From: DYJK01 sp040755055
GTDB taxonomy: Bacteria > Bacteroidota > Ignavibacteria > Ignavibacteriales > Melioribacteraceae
Reading direction: 5' to 3'
Length of the DNA: 64,000 bases
Assembly (NCBI GenBank): GCA_040755055.1
Contig: JBFMBS010000008.1
Coordinates: 96,975 to 160,974, forward strand
Shown here: in pieces, positions 26,759 through 34,602 of the stretch
Layout: every line of letters starts with the position of its first letter
How positions within the stretch are numbered: position 1 is the first letter of the stretch
Notes under the pieces: model-generated
The model's input: only the letters and a program-made list of their open reading frames with translations
Database searches by the model: none
What the model was told of the DNA's origin: nothing
Made by a program: the position numbers and the translations under genes

Positions 26759-28476
26759 TTTTCGTCGGCATTAAAATCAAAATCGGCAATAAGCCAGTTA
26801 TCAGGATCAAGAACTATCTCTACCGGTTTTTCTTTAGTAGTTATCGTTAATTTCTCGTGTTTATTGTTGACGTAAAACGTCCTCAATTCATTTTTATCAT
26901 TATTCTCATAAATCAATTTAATATCGATTGGAAATTTATAAATATCATAGCCATTTTGTAACTGTTTAATCGATATTTCTGTAACATAATTTCCGTCCGT
27001 TCCTTTTACCGTCCAATTATAGCCGGCTTCTATATATCCTTCTCCTTTATAGATCCATTGATCGAAGAAATGTTTAAGATTCCTTTTAGAAATTTTTTCG
27101 CAGATATTTTTTAAATCTTCCGTTGATGCGTTTTTGTACTTATATGTTTGATAATAGTTCCTAAGTATATTAAAAAAATTTTCGTCTCCAACTTCTTTCC
27201 TGAGCATATGCAAAACCCATGCACCTTTATTATAAACCAATCTCGAAAAAAGCTGGTTGGCTGGGTTGTAGAGCCTCCCTTTAGAAAATCTACCATCCTT
27301 TCCCATAAGAGTTGTTTGGAGCGCGTCGAACCCGGCTTCTTTTTCCCAATACAATGCTTCTGAGTAAGTTGCAAATCCTTCATTAAGCCAGATATCCTTC
27401 CACGTTTTTGGACCAACAGCATTGCCCCACCACGAATGTGCAAATTCATGTATGATCATATCCTGGAAAAATTTTTTGCCGGTGATAAATCTTGTACCGA
27501 TACCGGTTATTGTTTGATTCTCCATAGCACCAATTTTCCAGCCAAACTCTGCAATGCCATATTTCTCTTTTGCAAAAGGGTACTCACCGAATAATTCACC
27601 CAACGTTTTAATGTAATTCTTATGATTAGAAAAATCCCGGCGTGCATCTTCTATTTTCTCTTCTGTTGCATAATAGAGCAAATTGATCGTATCATTTTTA
27701 CCGGTGATAAAACTATCCGAAACAGTTTTGTACAGTGCCGAATAAACTGTTATAAGGTATGTAGAGATAGGATAAAAAGTTTTCCAATGGAATTGTTTTT
27801 TCAACCCGACTTTTTTCACACCTATCAATTTACCGTTTGATAAAGAAGTGTAATTCGAATCGTTGGTAATGTAAATATCAGCATACGCTTTATCATCCGG
27901 CAAATCAACACAAGGATACCATGTTGAGGCAAAGACCGGTTCGTTCAACGTGTAAATCATGTAACCGTTATTTACCTTATCAAAATTGAATGAGCCGAAT
28001 CCTAAATTTTTCGGCTGACCTTTATATACAACATTAACAAAAAAGGTATCCTCAACTGTTTCGCTTAGAGAAATGATTAAGTTTGTCTCCGTTCTATCAA
28101 ATTGCACCCTCTTTCCATCAAGTAAAAGTTTATCGATTTTCAAATTGTCATAAAAATTCAGTTCTATTTTGTCAGCTTCCCTATCATTGAGCAATATTTT
28201 CAATGTTACATTACCGTTTATCGATTCGTCTTCGGGAAAAAGCTCTATGGATATATTGTAATGGAGTACATCAAATTTTCTTTGTGATTTCGGATTATAC
28301 TCTTCAATATATTTATCATCTATTTGTTCAACCGCACTATTAAGGGATAAAGTTTGTCCCGATTGCCTAATTAGAGAAAGAAAATGTTCTACCTTAGGTA
28401 CTAAGTAAATTACCAGCGGTACGATGATAATTAACAAGAGAATAATTATAAGTAAGATTTTTCTCGTTTTAGCCAT
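26755..28476 (-). CDS. Membrane-anchored M1 family aminopeptidase
   Basis: Zinc peptidase of the gluzincin M1 family, 573 residues. A single N-terminal membrane segment (about 6-28) suggests it is anchored facing the periplasm. The exopeptidase motif GAMENQT precedes the zinc site IIHEFAHSWWGN, with the second Glu ligand in WLNEGFATYSEALYWEKEAG. I chose ATG 28476 (MAKTRK) over an upstream in-frame start 20 codons earlier because it gives a proper basic-plus-hydrophobic anchor. Substrate unknown. It is divergent from glgC. Confidence 0.9.
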   Translation of the reverse strand: MAKTRKILLIIILLLIIIVPLVIYLVPKVEHFLSLIRQSGQTLSLNSAVEQIDDKYIEEYNPKSQRKFDVLHYNISIELFPEDESINGNVTLKILLNDREADKIELNFYDNLKIDKLLLDGKRVQFDRTETNLIISLSETVEDTFFVNVVYKGQPKNLGFGSFNFDKVNNGYMIYTLNEPVFASTWYPCVDLPDDKAYADIYITNDSNYTSLSNGKLIGVKKVGLKKQFHWKTFYPISTYLITVYSALYKTVSDSFITGKNDTINLLYYATEEKIEDARRDFSNHKNYIKTLGELFGEYPFAKEKYGIAEFGWKIGAMENQTITGIGTRFITGKKFFQDMIIHEFAHSWWGNAVGPKTWKDIWLNEGFATYSEALYWEKEAGFDALQTTLMGKDGRFSKGRLYNPANQLFSRLVYNKGAWVLHMLRKEVGDENFFNILRNYYQTYKYKNASTEDLKNICEKISKRNLKHFFDQWIYKGEGYIEAGYNWTVKGTDGNYVTEISIKQLQNGYDIYKFPIDIKLIYENNDKNELRTFYVNNKHEKLTITTKEKPVEIVLDPDNWLIADFDFNADEK

Positions 28477-28583
28477 TAAATAAAAAGATGAATAGTCTAA
28501 AGTACATTTAAAGTTAATAATTTCATCAATTGCCAATCAATCCATAATTAGATATTTTAAAAGTAAAATCTCTGGGGTTCGAT

Positions 28584-29822
28584 ATGGCATACACTGGTTC
28601 GACAATACTAAGAAAAACCTTAACCATGGTTTTAGCCGGCGGTCAAGGCGAAAGATTATTTCCTCTTACAAAAGAGAGAACAAAACCTTCGGTTCCTTTT
28701 GGAGGTAAGTATAGGATTCTTGATTTCGCATTATCGAATTGTCTCAACTCCGGGTTCAGAAAAATATTTGTACTTACACAATACAAATCCGATTCTTTGA
28801 ACCGGCATTTATTTGAAGCATGGAGTATTTTTAATCCGGAACTTGGTGAATTTATTTATTCAATTCCCCCTCAATTTAAAACAAGCAACAATTGGTATTT
28901 GGGCACGGCAAACGCTATCCAGCAAAATTTTAATCTTTTAAGCGATGGACCTTATGATTGGCTCCTAATTCTATCGGGAGATCATATTTACAAAATGGAT
29001 TATTTGAAAATGCTGCAGCATCACATCGAAAAGAATGCTCATCTAACTATCTCGGCAATAGATGTTCCAAAAACGCAAGCATCGCGTTTCGGAGTTTTGC
29101 AAATTGATCCTACTTACAAGGTTGAATCTTTTGTCGAGAAGCCGAAGAATCCGCCGGTTATACCCGATAAACCGGCTTTTTCCTTTGTTAATATGGGCAT
29201 CTATGTTTTTAACATTGCCGCCTTAAAAGAAGTAATGGTCAAGATGGAACAAGAAAAGATTAGCAATCTCGATTTCGGAAAAGATGTTATTCCTTATATG
29301 ATTAAAAACAATTACAAAGTTCAAGCTTACCGTTTCGTTGATGAGAACAAAAAAGATGAACCTTACTGGATTGATGTAGGAACAATTGACAGCTATTACG
29401 CTGCAAGCATGGATTTAATAAGTGTTGATCCGCATTTTAATTTGTATGATAACGACTGGCCGTTGCGCACACAACAGCAGCAATATCCGCCGGCAAAAAC
29501 AGTATCGCATGAAGGTGAACGTGTTGGAAGAGCTTTTAACTCGCTAATTTCTGACGGAACAATCATCTCCGGCGGTTTGGTGGAAAGATCAATTATTGGT
29601 TTTAACGTCCGCGTGAATAGTTATTCATACATAACCGATTCGATAATATTCGATAATTGTAATATCGGGAGACACACAAGGATCCGGCGTGCAATAATCG
29701 ATAAAAATGTTATGGTACCGGAAGGAACAGAGATTGGTTTTGATACCGAAGCCGATAAAGCACGATTCACTGTATCCGACACCGGTATTGTAGTAATACC
29801 AAAAAATTATGTTTTTAAATAA
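28584..29822 (+). CDS. glgC: Glucose-1-phosphate adenylyltransferase
   Basis: Makes ADP-glucose for glycogen synthesis. 412 residues: nucleotidyltransferase domain with TMVLAGGQGERLFPLTKER, TKPSVPFGGKYRILDFALSN, LILSGDHIYKMDY and RFGVLQI, FVEKPKNPP, then a left-handed beta-helix C-terminus (VERSIIGFNVRVNSYSYITD, IIDKNVMVPEG). The conserved allosteric and catalytic Lys/Arg positions appear present. No other glg gene is in the window. The gene ends 38 bases before the inverted-repeat element at 29861. Confidence 0.96.
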   Translation: MAYTGSTILRKTLTMVLAGGQGERLFPLTKERTKPSVPFGGKYRILDFALSNCLNSGFRKIFVLTQYKSDSLNRHLFEAWSIFNPELGEFIYSIPPQFKTSNNWYLGTANAIQQNFNLLSDGPYDWLLILSGDHIYKMDYLKMLQHHIEKNAHLTISAIDVPKTQASRFGVLQIDPTYKVESFVEKPKNPPVIPDKPAFSFVNMGIYVFNIAALKEVMVKMEQEKISNLDFGKDVIPYMIKNNYKVQAYRFVDENKKDEPYWIDVGTIDSYYAASMDLISVDPHFNLYDNDWPLRTQQQQYPPAKTVSHEGERVGRAFNSLISDGTIISGGLVERSIIGFNVRVNSYSYITDSIIFDNCNIGRHTRIRRAIIDKNVMVPEGTEIGFDTEADKARFTVSDTGIVVIPKNYVFK

Positions 29823-29860
29823 CAACCTATTCCGCCAACAAGCGGCAAGCAAGCCGTAAG

Positions 29861-30055
29861 GAGGTTGTCTAAAAAGTAAAATTTTTTGTAGCATAGCCAT
29901 CACTAAGTGAAAGAATAGCACACGGATAACCCGCCAATAAAACGGCGGGCAAGCTCTGATTAAAACTGAACTTGCCTGACGGCAGTCAGGTTTTCGCGGA
30001 TTTTTTATTTGTCCGAAGGACTCCTTCGGAGAACTATTACTTTTGAGACAGCCTC
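29861..30055. mobile_element. 195-bp MITE-like element with 18-bp terminal inverted repeats
   Basis: The left end GAGGTTGTCTAAAAAGTA (29861-29878) matches the inverse of the right end TACTTTTGAGACAGCCTC (30038-30055) at 16 of 18 positions. The GAGGCTGTCTCAAAAGT type of end is common to insertion sequences with DDE transposases. There is no transposase ORF inside; instead there are nested hairpins: CCCGCC/GGCGGG near 29938, CCTGAC/GTCAGG near 29973, and a 9-bp perfect stem TCCGAAGGA/TCCTTCGGA at 30012-30030. No clear target duplication. It ends 20 bases before the uvrC start. Confidence 0.65.
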
Positions 30056-30075
30056 TTTTAAACAAAACATTTTAT

Positions 30076-31923
30076 ATGAATCCCTTTCTCGAAGACAAGT
30101 TAAATAATCTGCCGGCTTTACCGGGTATTTATCAATTTAAAAATGATAAAGGGAAAGTTATCTATGTAGGCAAGGCAAAGAATTTGCGCAACCGTGTCCG
30201 GTCGTATTTTCAGAACAAAGTTGAGAACGCAAAAACAAGCGCACTTGTTTCAAAAATTGAAGACCTTGAATTAATTATTACCGATAGCGAGATTGAAGCG
30301 TTGGTTCTCGAAAATAATTTTATCAAAGAATTAAAACCGCGCTATAATATTAATCTTAAAGACGATAAATCTTTCCCGTACATAAAAGTTACAAATGAAC
30401 TCTTTCCTCAAATTTATCCCACAAGAAATATTATTAAAGACGGGTCGAAATATTTCGGTCCGTACACAGAAGTTAAAGCAATGAAAACTTCGCTCCGGTT
30501 AATCAATAAAATTTTCAAGATAAGAAGCTGCAAATATGATATAACCGAAGAAGCCATTGCGAAAAAGAAATTCAAAGTCTGCCTCGACTACCATATTAAA
30601 AAATGTGAAGGACCTTGCGAAGGATTGGTAACAGCTATCCATTATAATAAGATGGTTGACCAGGTAATAAAAGTATTCAAAGGGAAAACAGATGACCTGA
30701 TTGAAGAATTGAAAACCGAAATGAATAATGCTTCGGCTAATCTTGAATTTGAAAAAGCTGCAGACCTCCGTGACCGGATTGAACAACTCCAGGTTTATAC
30801 TTCCAAACAGAAAATTGTATCGAATGAATTTGAAGACCGGGATATAATTAGTGCTGCGTACGAAGGTAAAGATAGTGCCGCTACAATTCTAAACGTGCGT
30901 AACGGAAAACTTGTTGGGAAACGCCAGCTTAATCTTACCATTGAAGAAAATGAAGATGTAAGCCGGATTTACTCGGCAATCATCAGGTTTTATTATAATG
31001 AATTTGTTGAGGTACCGAAAGAAATAATCATCGAAACCGAACCTGAAGATTCCGAAACATTATTGGAATGGCTCAACACAAAAGCACTAAAGAAATGCAA
31101 GTTTGTAATTCCGCAAAAACAGAGCGAGGCGAAATCCCTCCTGATGATGTGCAAACAAAATTCGCTGTTACAGCTGAAAGAAATTCAACTACAGAAGATG
31201 AAAAAAGAAGGGAATGTACCGTATCCCCTTTCGGCACTTCAAAGAGATTTGAGATTGAAAACTCTGCCAAGAAAAATTGAATGTTTTGACAATTCAAATC
31301 TTCAAGGGAGTGATGCCGTTGCGAGCATGGTGGTGTTTGTTGACGGCAAACCGAAAAAAAGTTTATATAGAAAATTTATTATTAAAACAGTTGAAGGTCC
31401 CGATGATTTTGCGAGCATGCAAGAAATTATCACAAGGAGATATTCACGTGTTCTGGAAGAAAAGGAATCGATGCCTGATCTAATTATGGTGGACGGCGGC
31501 AAAGGTCAGTTATCAAGTGCTATTGAATCGCTTGATAAGCTCGGGATTAAGAATTATCAAATCATAGGATTAGCGAAAAGATTAGAGGAAGTATTTCTAC
31601 CCGGCGATTCCGAACCGCAGTCAATCCCCAAAACTTCATCAAGTTTGAAATTATTGCAGCATGTTAGAGATGAAGCCCACCGTTTTGCAATTACTTTCCA
31701 CCGCGAGCGCCGTAGCAAAAGAACTTTTACCACCGGGCTTCTAGAAATCAAAGGTATCGGTGAAAAGGTCGCACAAAAACTTTTAACCGAGTTTAAAGGT
31801 TGGGATCAGATCAAAAATGCTTCTTTGGAAGATCTATCAAAGGTAATCGGCGAGGCAAAGGCGAAATTGGTTTTTGAGTTCTATCATGCTGAGAAAATCG
31901 CTGGTTCGCTCAATTCTACATGA
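30076..31923 (+). CDS. uvrC: Excinuclease ABC subunit C
   Basis: Dual-incision nuclease of nucleotide excision repair, recruited by UvrB. 615 residues: GIY-YIG domain (GIYQFKNDKGKVIYVGKAKN, near 14-33, for the 3' cut), Cys cluster KVCLDYHIKKCEGPCEG, UVR motif NLEFEKAADLRDRIEQLQVY, the RNase H-like nuclease part (IECFDNSNLQGSDAVASMVV, LIMVDGGKGQLSSA) and C-terminal helix-hairpin-helix (LLEIKGIGEKVAQKLL). ATG 30076 matches the family N-terminus. With no room for an ordinary promoter between the MITE-like element and the start, the promoter may lie within that element. Confidence 0.96.
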   Translation: MNPFLEDKLNNLPALPGIYQFKNDKGKVIYVGKAKNLRNRVRSYFQNKVENAKTSALVSKIEDLELIITDSEIEALVLENNFIKELKPRYNINLKDDKSFPYIKVTNELFPQIYPTRNIIKDGSKYFGPYTEVKAMKTSLRLINKIFKIRSCKYDITEEAIAKKKFKVCLDYHIKKCEGPCEGLVTAIHYNKMVDQVIKVFKGKTDDLIEELKTEMNNASANLEFEKAADLRDRIEQLQVYTSKQKIVSNEFEDRDIISAAYEGKDSAATILNVRNGKLVGKRQLNLTIEENEDVSRIYSAIIRFYYNEFVEVPKEIIIETEPEDSETLLEWLNTKALKKCKFVIPQKQSEAKSLLMMCKQNSLLQLKEIQLQKMKKEGNVPYPLSALQRDLRLKTLPRKIECFDNSNLQGSDAVASMVVFVDGKPKKSLYRKFIIKTVEGPDDFASMQEIITRRYSRVLEEKESMPDLIMVDGGKGQLSSAIESLDKLGIKNYQIIGLAKRLEEVFLPGDSEPQSIPKTSSSLKLLQHVRDEAHRFAITFHRERRSKRTFTTGLLEIKGIGEKVAQKLLTEFKGWDQIKNASLEDLSKVIGEAKAKLVFEFYHAEKIAGSLNST

Positions 31924-31933
31924 TTGTGTTTTT

Positions 31934-31957
31934 GTAGGACGATTCGCCGAATCGTCC
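31934..31957 (+). repeat. REP-like palindrome 1 (GTAG-headed)
   Basis: GTAG at 31934 leads into a perfect 9-bp stem GGACGATTC / GAATCGTCC with loop GCC. It lies 10 bases past the uvrC stop and 36 bases before the RAYT start. A second hairpin (CCGCTTAA / TTAAGCGG, 31956-31973) follows directly. Confidence 0.85.
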
Positions 31958-31973
31958 GCTTAAAATTAAGCGG
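31956..31973 (+). terminator. Hairpin after uvrC, possible weak terminator
   Basis: Perfect 8-bp stem CCGCTTAA / TTAAGCGG with a 2-base centre, followed by TTTGGAAATTATTTTTT. It overlaps the last two bases of REP-like palindrome 1. The T-run is delayed, so terminator function is uncertain; it could equally be part of the repeat unit. Confidence 0.4.
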
Positions 31974-31992
31974 TTTGGAAATTATTTTTTAC

Positions 31993-32642
31993 ATGCAACA
32001 ACAAAACCCAATATATTACAAAAGACATTTGCCCCATTACCAACCAGCCGGACATACATTTTTTGTAACTTTTCGTTTAGCCAATTCATTACCTATTTAC
32101 GTGATCGAGCAACTTAAAAGAGAATACAACTCCCAAATTGGCATGATTGCCGGGATAAAATCTTTGAAAGAAAAGAATGCACAATATTTAGAAGCAAAGT
32201 GGAATCACTTTAAGAAGTTTGATTTGTTACTCGCAGAGTCTCTCAAAAACATCCGGTTGCAAGATGAACGCATTGCGAAAACTGTTTACGATGCTATTAT
32301 GTACCGTGACAAAAAAGAATATGATTTAATTTGCTTTACAATCATGCCGAATCATGTCCATATGGTTTTCATCTTGATAACAATGTAAGTGGTCGAATCG
32401 GCGATTCGACCTACATTGTAACAAAAATTCTTCAAGAGTTAAAAAAATTTACCGCACGTGGATGTAATAAAATATTAAACCGTTCCGGTTCATTTTGGCA
32501 GCATGAAAGTTACGATCATGTTGTAAGAAATGAAGCAGAACTCAACAGCATTGTTACATATGTTTTAAACAATCCAGTTAAAGCCGGACTTGTAGATAAT
32601 CCTGATAACTGGTCGTGGAGTTATTGTAAATATCTTTTGTAA
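31993..32642 (+). pseudogene. REP-associated tyrosine transposase (RAYT, HUH/Y1), frameshifted
   Basis: Y1_Tnp/IS200-like single-strand transposase of the RAYT group, about 215 residues if the frame is restored. Frame one (31993-32388) starts at ATG (MQQQNPIYYKRHLPHYQPAG) and holds HFFVTF-like TFFVTFRLA and the HUH motif MPNHVHMVF, then hits a stop. The rest continues in the -1 frame (to 32642): KILQELKKFTARG, NRSGSFWQHESYDHVVRNEA, YVLNNPVKAGLV. One missing T in the run at 32366-32369 explains the break exactly. In the helix where many relatives carry the catalytic Tyr (KKYTA), this copy reads KKFTA. A REP-like palindrome lies inside the gene (32391-32414). Inactive, frameshift-expressed or sequencing error: not decidable here. 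Confidence 0.85.
32391..32414 (-). repeat. REP-like palindrome 2, inside the RAYT gene
   Basis: Read on the minus strand: GTAG, then stem GGTCGAATC / GATTCGACC with loop GCC. It is 24 bases, so it is frame-neutral in the host gene, encoding GRIGDSTY. Flanking ACAATGTA and TACATTGT extend the palindrome outward across a 3-base bulge. Confidence 0.85.
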
Positions 32643-32699
32643 GGTGAAGCTTGCCCGACATTATCTAGTCTGGCGCTGATTCTCCAATAATTAATATCT

Positions 32700-32723
32700 G
32701 TAGGACGAATCGCTGATTCGTCC
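32700..32723 (+). repeat. REP-like palindrome 3 (left half of inverted pair)
   Basis: GTAG at 32700-32703 overlaps the start of stem GGACGAATC / GATTCGTCC with loop GCT. Paired in opposite orientation with palindrome 4, 27 bases away. Confidence 0.85.
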
Positions 32724-32750
32724 AAAACTATTAATACTTTAACTGCACCT

Positions 32751-32774
32751 GGGCGATTCGGCGAATCGCCCTAC
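32751..32774 (-). repeat. REP-like palindrome 4 (right half of inverted pair)
   Basis: On the minus strand: GTAG, stem GGGCGATTC / GAATCGCCC, loop GCC. Together with palindrome 3 this makes a BIME-like inverted pair between the RAYT gene and the SRP RNA gene. Confidence 0.85.
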
Positions 32775-32828
32775 AAGAAACCATTTAATATTTGTAAAAC
32801 AGTCTGTCCAATCACCAAAAAATAAAAA

Positions 32829-32922
32829 TGCCAGACTTACTGATCACCCAAGTTACATACTGACCGTTGCTTCCTTCCGGACCTGGCGGATTGGGTATAA
32901 ACTTGCCGATCAGAGCCTGGCA
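32829..32922 (-). ncRNA. ffs: Signal recognition particle RNA, small bacterial (4.5S) type
   Basis: About 94 nt. The minus strand contains the nearly invariant SRP core CAGGTCCGGAAGGAAGCA with the apical GGAA loop and the asymmetric Ffh-binding internal loop. The terminal helix is closed by TGCCAG at both ends (32829-32834 with 32917-32922), and CTGATC / GATCAG pair just inside. The transcript end is followed by TTTTTATTTTTT, a terminator-like run. There is no Alu domain. With Ffh this RNA targets membrane proteins cotranslationally. It stands alone between the REP pair and a small hypothetical gene. Confidence 0.95.
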
Positions 32923-33136
32923 AAAATTGGGGTGCTAATATAAAAATTTTTCAGCTAATCTTTAGTGTGGTTGGCTAACCTTTTGCAAAATATTTCCCTT
33001 CATTGATTATTGGATAGGATTCCATCATCAAATATAAATTTGGCTTTTCCCGTTTTGAAGAATGAAAGTGGGGTATGTGTGTATTTCAATTTTCAAAATA
33101 CTTTTTTTGATTATTTCACCTAAAACATTTTCTTAT

Positions 33137-33343
33137 TTACTTTTTTCTTTCCCCAAAATAATTCTGTATTAAATTACCAATGAAAGCAAATAGTAACCCA
33201 TTCATAAGTGAAGCAATGACTACCAGTCCCGAAGCGATTTCATCTTCGGGTGGGATATTATCTAAAAAGATGAATTTAAAAACTAAAAGAAAACCGGCTA
33301 CTCCTAAGACAAAACCATTAATTTTACCCGTTTTATTTTTCAT
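33137..33343 (-). CDS. Small membrane protein, unknown
   Basis: 68 residues, not recognised. Short basic N-terminus (MKNKTGKING), two hydrophobic segments (about 11-28 and 40-60) separated by an acidic loop (DNIPPEDE), and a basic tail (FGERKK). GAG lies about six bases before ATG 33343. The charge pattern suggests a real two-helix inner-membrane protein with both ends inside. Nothing in the surroundings gives a function. Confidence 0.55.
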   Translation of the reverse strand: MKNKTGKINGFVLGVAGFLLVFKFIFLDNIPPEDEIASGLVVIASLMNGLLFAFIGNLIQNYFGERKK

Positions 33344-33628
33344 ATTATTCTCATAATAAGGTTAAAGATTTTGGAGTTATAAATTCTTCGTTTTCTTCAG
33401 TGAAGCAAGAAAAAAATATAAAATCAAATTTATCCATACAAAGAAAGACTGTCATCGTTTTTCGTTAAGAAAATATTTATATCAGAAGCGTATGAAGTTG
33501 TGCCTAAAGCGGCGCCCCAGAACAAGGGTGCCGAATAACAGCAACAACTTTTTATTTATTAAAAATATTATTTAACAAATCAACTTTACACAACAAACTA
33601 ATTCTGAAAAGCAAAACTCTAATGCGAC
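33344..33628. other. Intergenic stretch with no recognised feature
   Basis: 285 bases, AT-rich, no ORF of note, no strong hairpin and no palindrome of the GTAG type. I see nothing I can support here. Confidence 0.5.
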
Positions 33629-34210
33629 TCATTTTGACTGCATCGAAGACGCAGACGCCGTAGAGACACCAGTTATACCAAGTTTATGATTAATTAATAA
33701 TCCCAAAAGATTTTTATCCAGTTTTGAAGTAAATATATTTTTCGAAGTAGTCCGAACACAAATTCGAATAAAATTAAATTTGCTTATCCATTTGCCAACT
33801 CTAACATATTTAAGAATTGTTTCATTACAAAAATCTTCAGGCTTCATTCGAAATATTACTTGCTCTCCATCGTTGAGTTTATGTGGTAACTTAGTTGATA
33901 GCAAGTCTAAAGGATCAAAAATTATCATTAAATGTATTTTCTTGAACAATCCTATTTGAAATTCGATTAAATTAATTACGGCACTTCTTTTCCCAAGATT
34001 GGTAACAGTGAAATAAACTAAATCAATTGAATCAATATCACGAGAAATACCAAATAATGTAAATTCAGTTCCTAACTGACCAATTATTTCTAGATTTATT
34101 CTTTTGTCACCTCTAGCAAGATATAATGATACTATAACTGCCGATATTGTCCCTATAGCAGTGAATATCGATGCAATTGCAATAACAATATTTAATTCTT
34201 CATTTGACAT
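33629..34210 (-). CDS. Hypothetical protein with N-terminal membrane anchor
   Basis: 193 residues, not recognised. One N-terminal membrane segment (about 8-30, IVIAIASIFTAIGTISAVIV) followed by a soluble part with a beta-rich pattern (VYFTVTNLGKRSAVINLIEF, reminiscent of small immunoglobulin-like folds) that would lie in the cytoplasm or periplasm. It is likely an accessory gene, sitting in the pocket between SRP RNA and the glycosyltransferases. The last dozen residues (GVSTASASSMQSK) come from DNA containing GTCTCTAC and repeated GACGC/AGACG units, so the end may have been replaced by repeat-derived sequence. Confidence 0.6.
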   Translation of the reverse strand: MSNEELNIVIAIASIFTAIGTISAVIVSLYLARGDKRINLEIIGQLGTEFTLFGISRDIDSIDLVYFTVTNLGKRSAVINLIEFQIGLFKKIHLMIIFDPLDLLSTKLPHKLNDGEQVIFRMKPEDFCNETILKYVRVGKWISKFNFIRICVRTTSKNIFTSKLDKNLLGLLINHKLGITGVSTASASSMQSK

Positions 34211-34525
34211 AAAATCGCTTGGTATAATAATTATTCATTTTATTCTACATTACGTTATTAGTTAGAGAACCTAAATCCGTCAAAGTCGGTCGAGTATGCA
34301 TATACTTAAATCTATTCACAAAAATTCCTTGCGTATGTGGTTCAGCGGAATAGCAGAACAAAAATAATTTGTGTTAGCAGCGAGATTATGCATAACAGTT
34401 TAATATGATTTTACCGAGGACGAAATCATTAACACCCTCTAAGACTCGACAGCAAATTAATTTATGTTCGGTTTTTTGCCAACAGTGCCTCGACAAGCTC
34501 AGTACGACATACCGATATTCTTTTT

Positions 34526-34549
34526 GTAGGTCGATTCGTTGAATCGACC
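34526..34549 (+). repeat. REP-like palindrome 5 (left half of second inverted pair)
   Basis: GTAG, stem GGTCGATTC / GAATCGACC, loop GTT. Same orientation logic as palindrome 3. Confidence 0.85.
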
Positions 34550-34570
34550 AGATTAAATATTAAACCAAAG

Positions 34571-34594
34571 GGGCGATTTATCAAATCGCCCTAC
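34571..34594 (-). repeat. REP-like palindrome 6 (right half of second inverted pair)
   Basis: On the minus strand: GTAG, stem GGGCGATTT / AAATCGCCC, loop GAT. Palindromes 5 and 6 are 21 bases apart, 8 bases past the end of the GT9 gene, where they could stabilise or end its message. Confidence 0.85.
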
Positions 34595-34602
34595 AATTAT
34601 TA

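Larger units (their letters stand above)
34211..34602. other. Intergenic stretch with decayed repeats and a second REP pair
   Basis: 392 bases. From about 34487 to 34510 there is a fragment with CTCGACAAGCTCAGTACGAC, a motif of a widespread palindromic repeat type (its other arm is missing). REP-like palindromes 5 and 6 follow. No gene is visible. Confidence 0.6.

Noticed and set aside
29625..30065. Minus-strand ORF across the MITE-like element
   Set aside because: It overlaps the glgC 3' end and the terminal repeats, with no recognisable domain; a chance reading through a repeat.
32331..32642. Second RAYT reading frame as an independent small gene
   Set aside because: It begins with family residues that continue the upstream frame after one missing base, so it is the C-terminal half of the same gene.
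31934..34594. CRISPR array from the repeated palindromes
   Set aside because: Units are irregularly spaced, differ in stem sequence, are in both orientations, and there are no cas genes.
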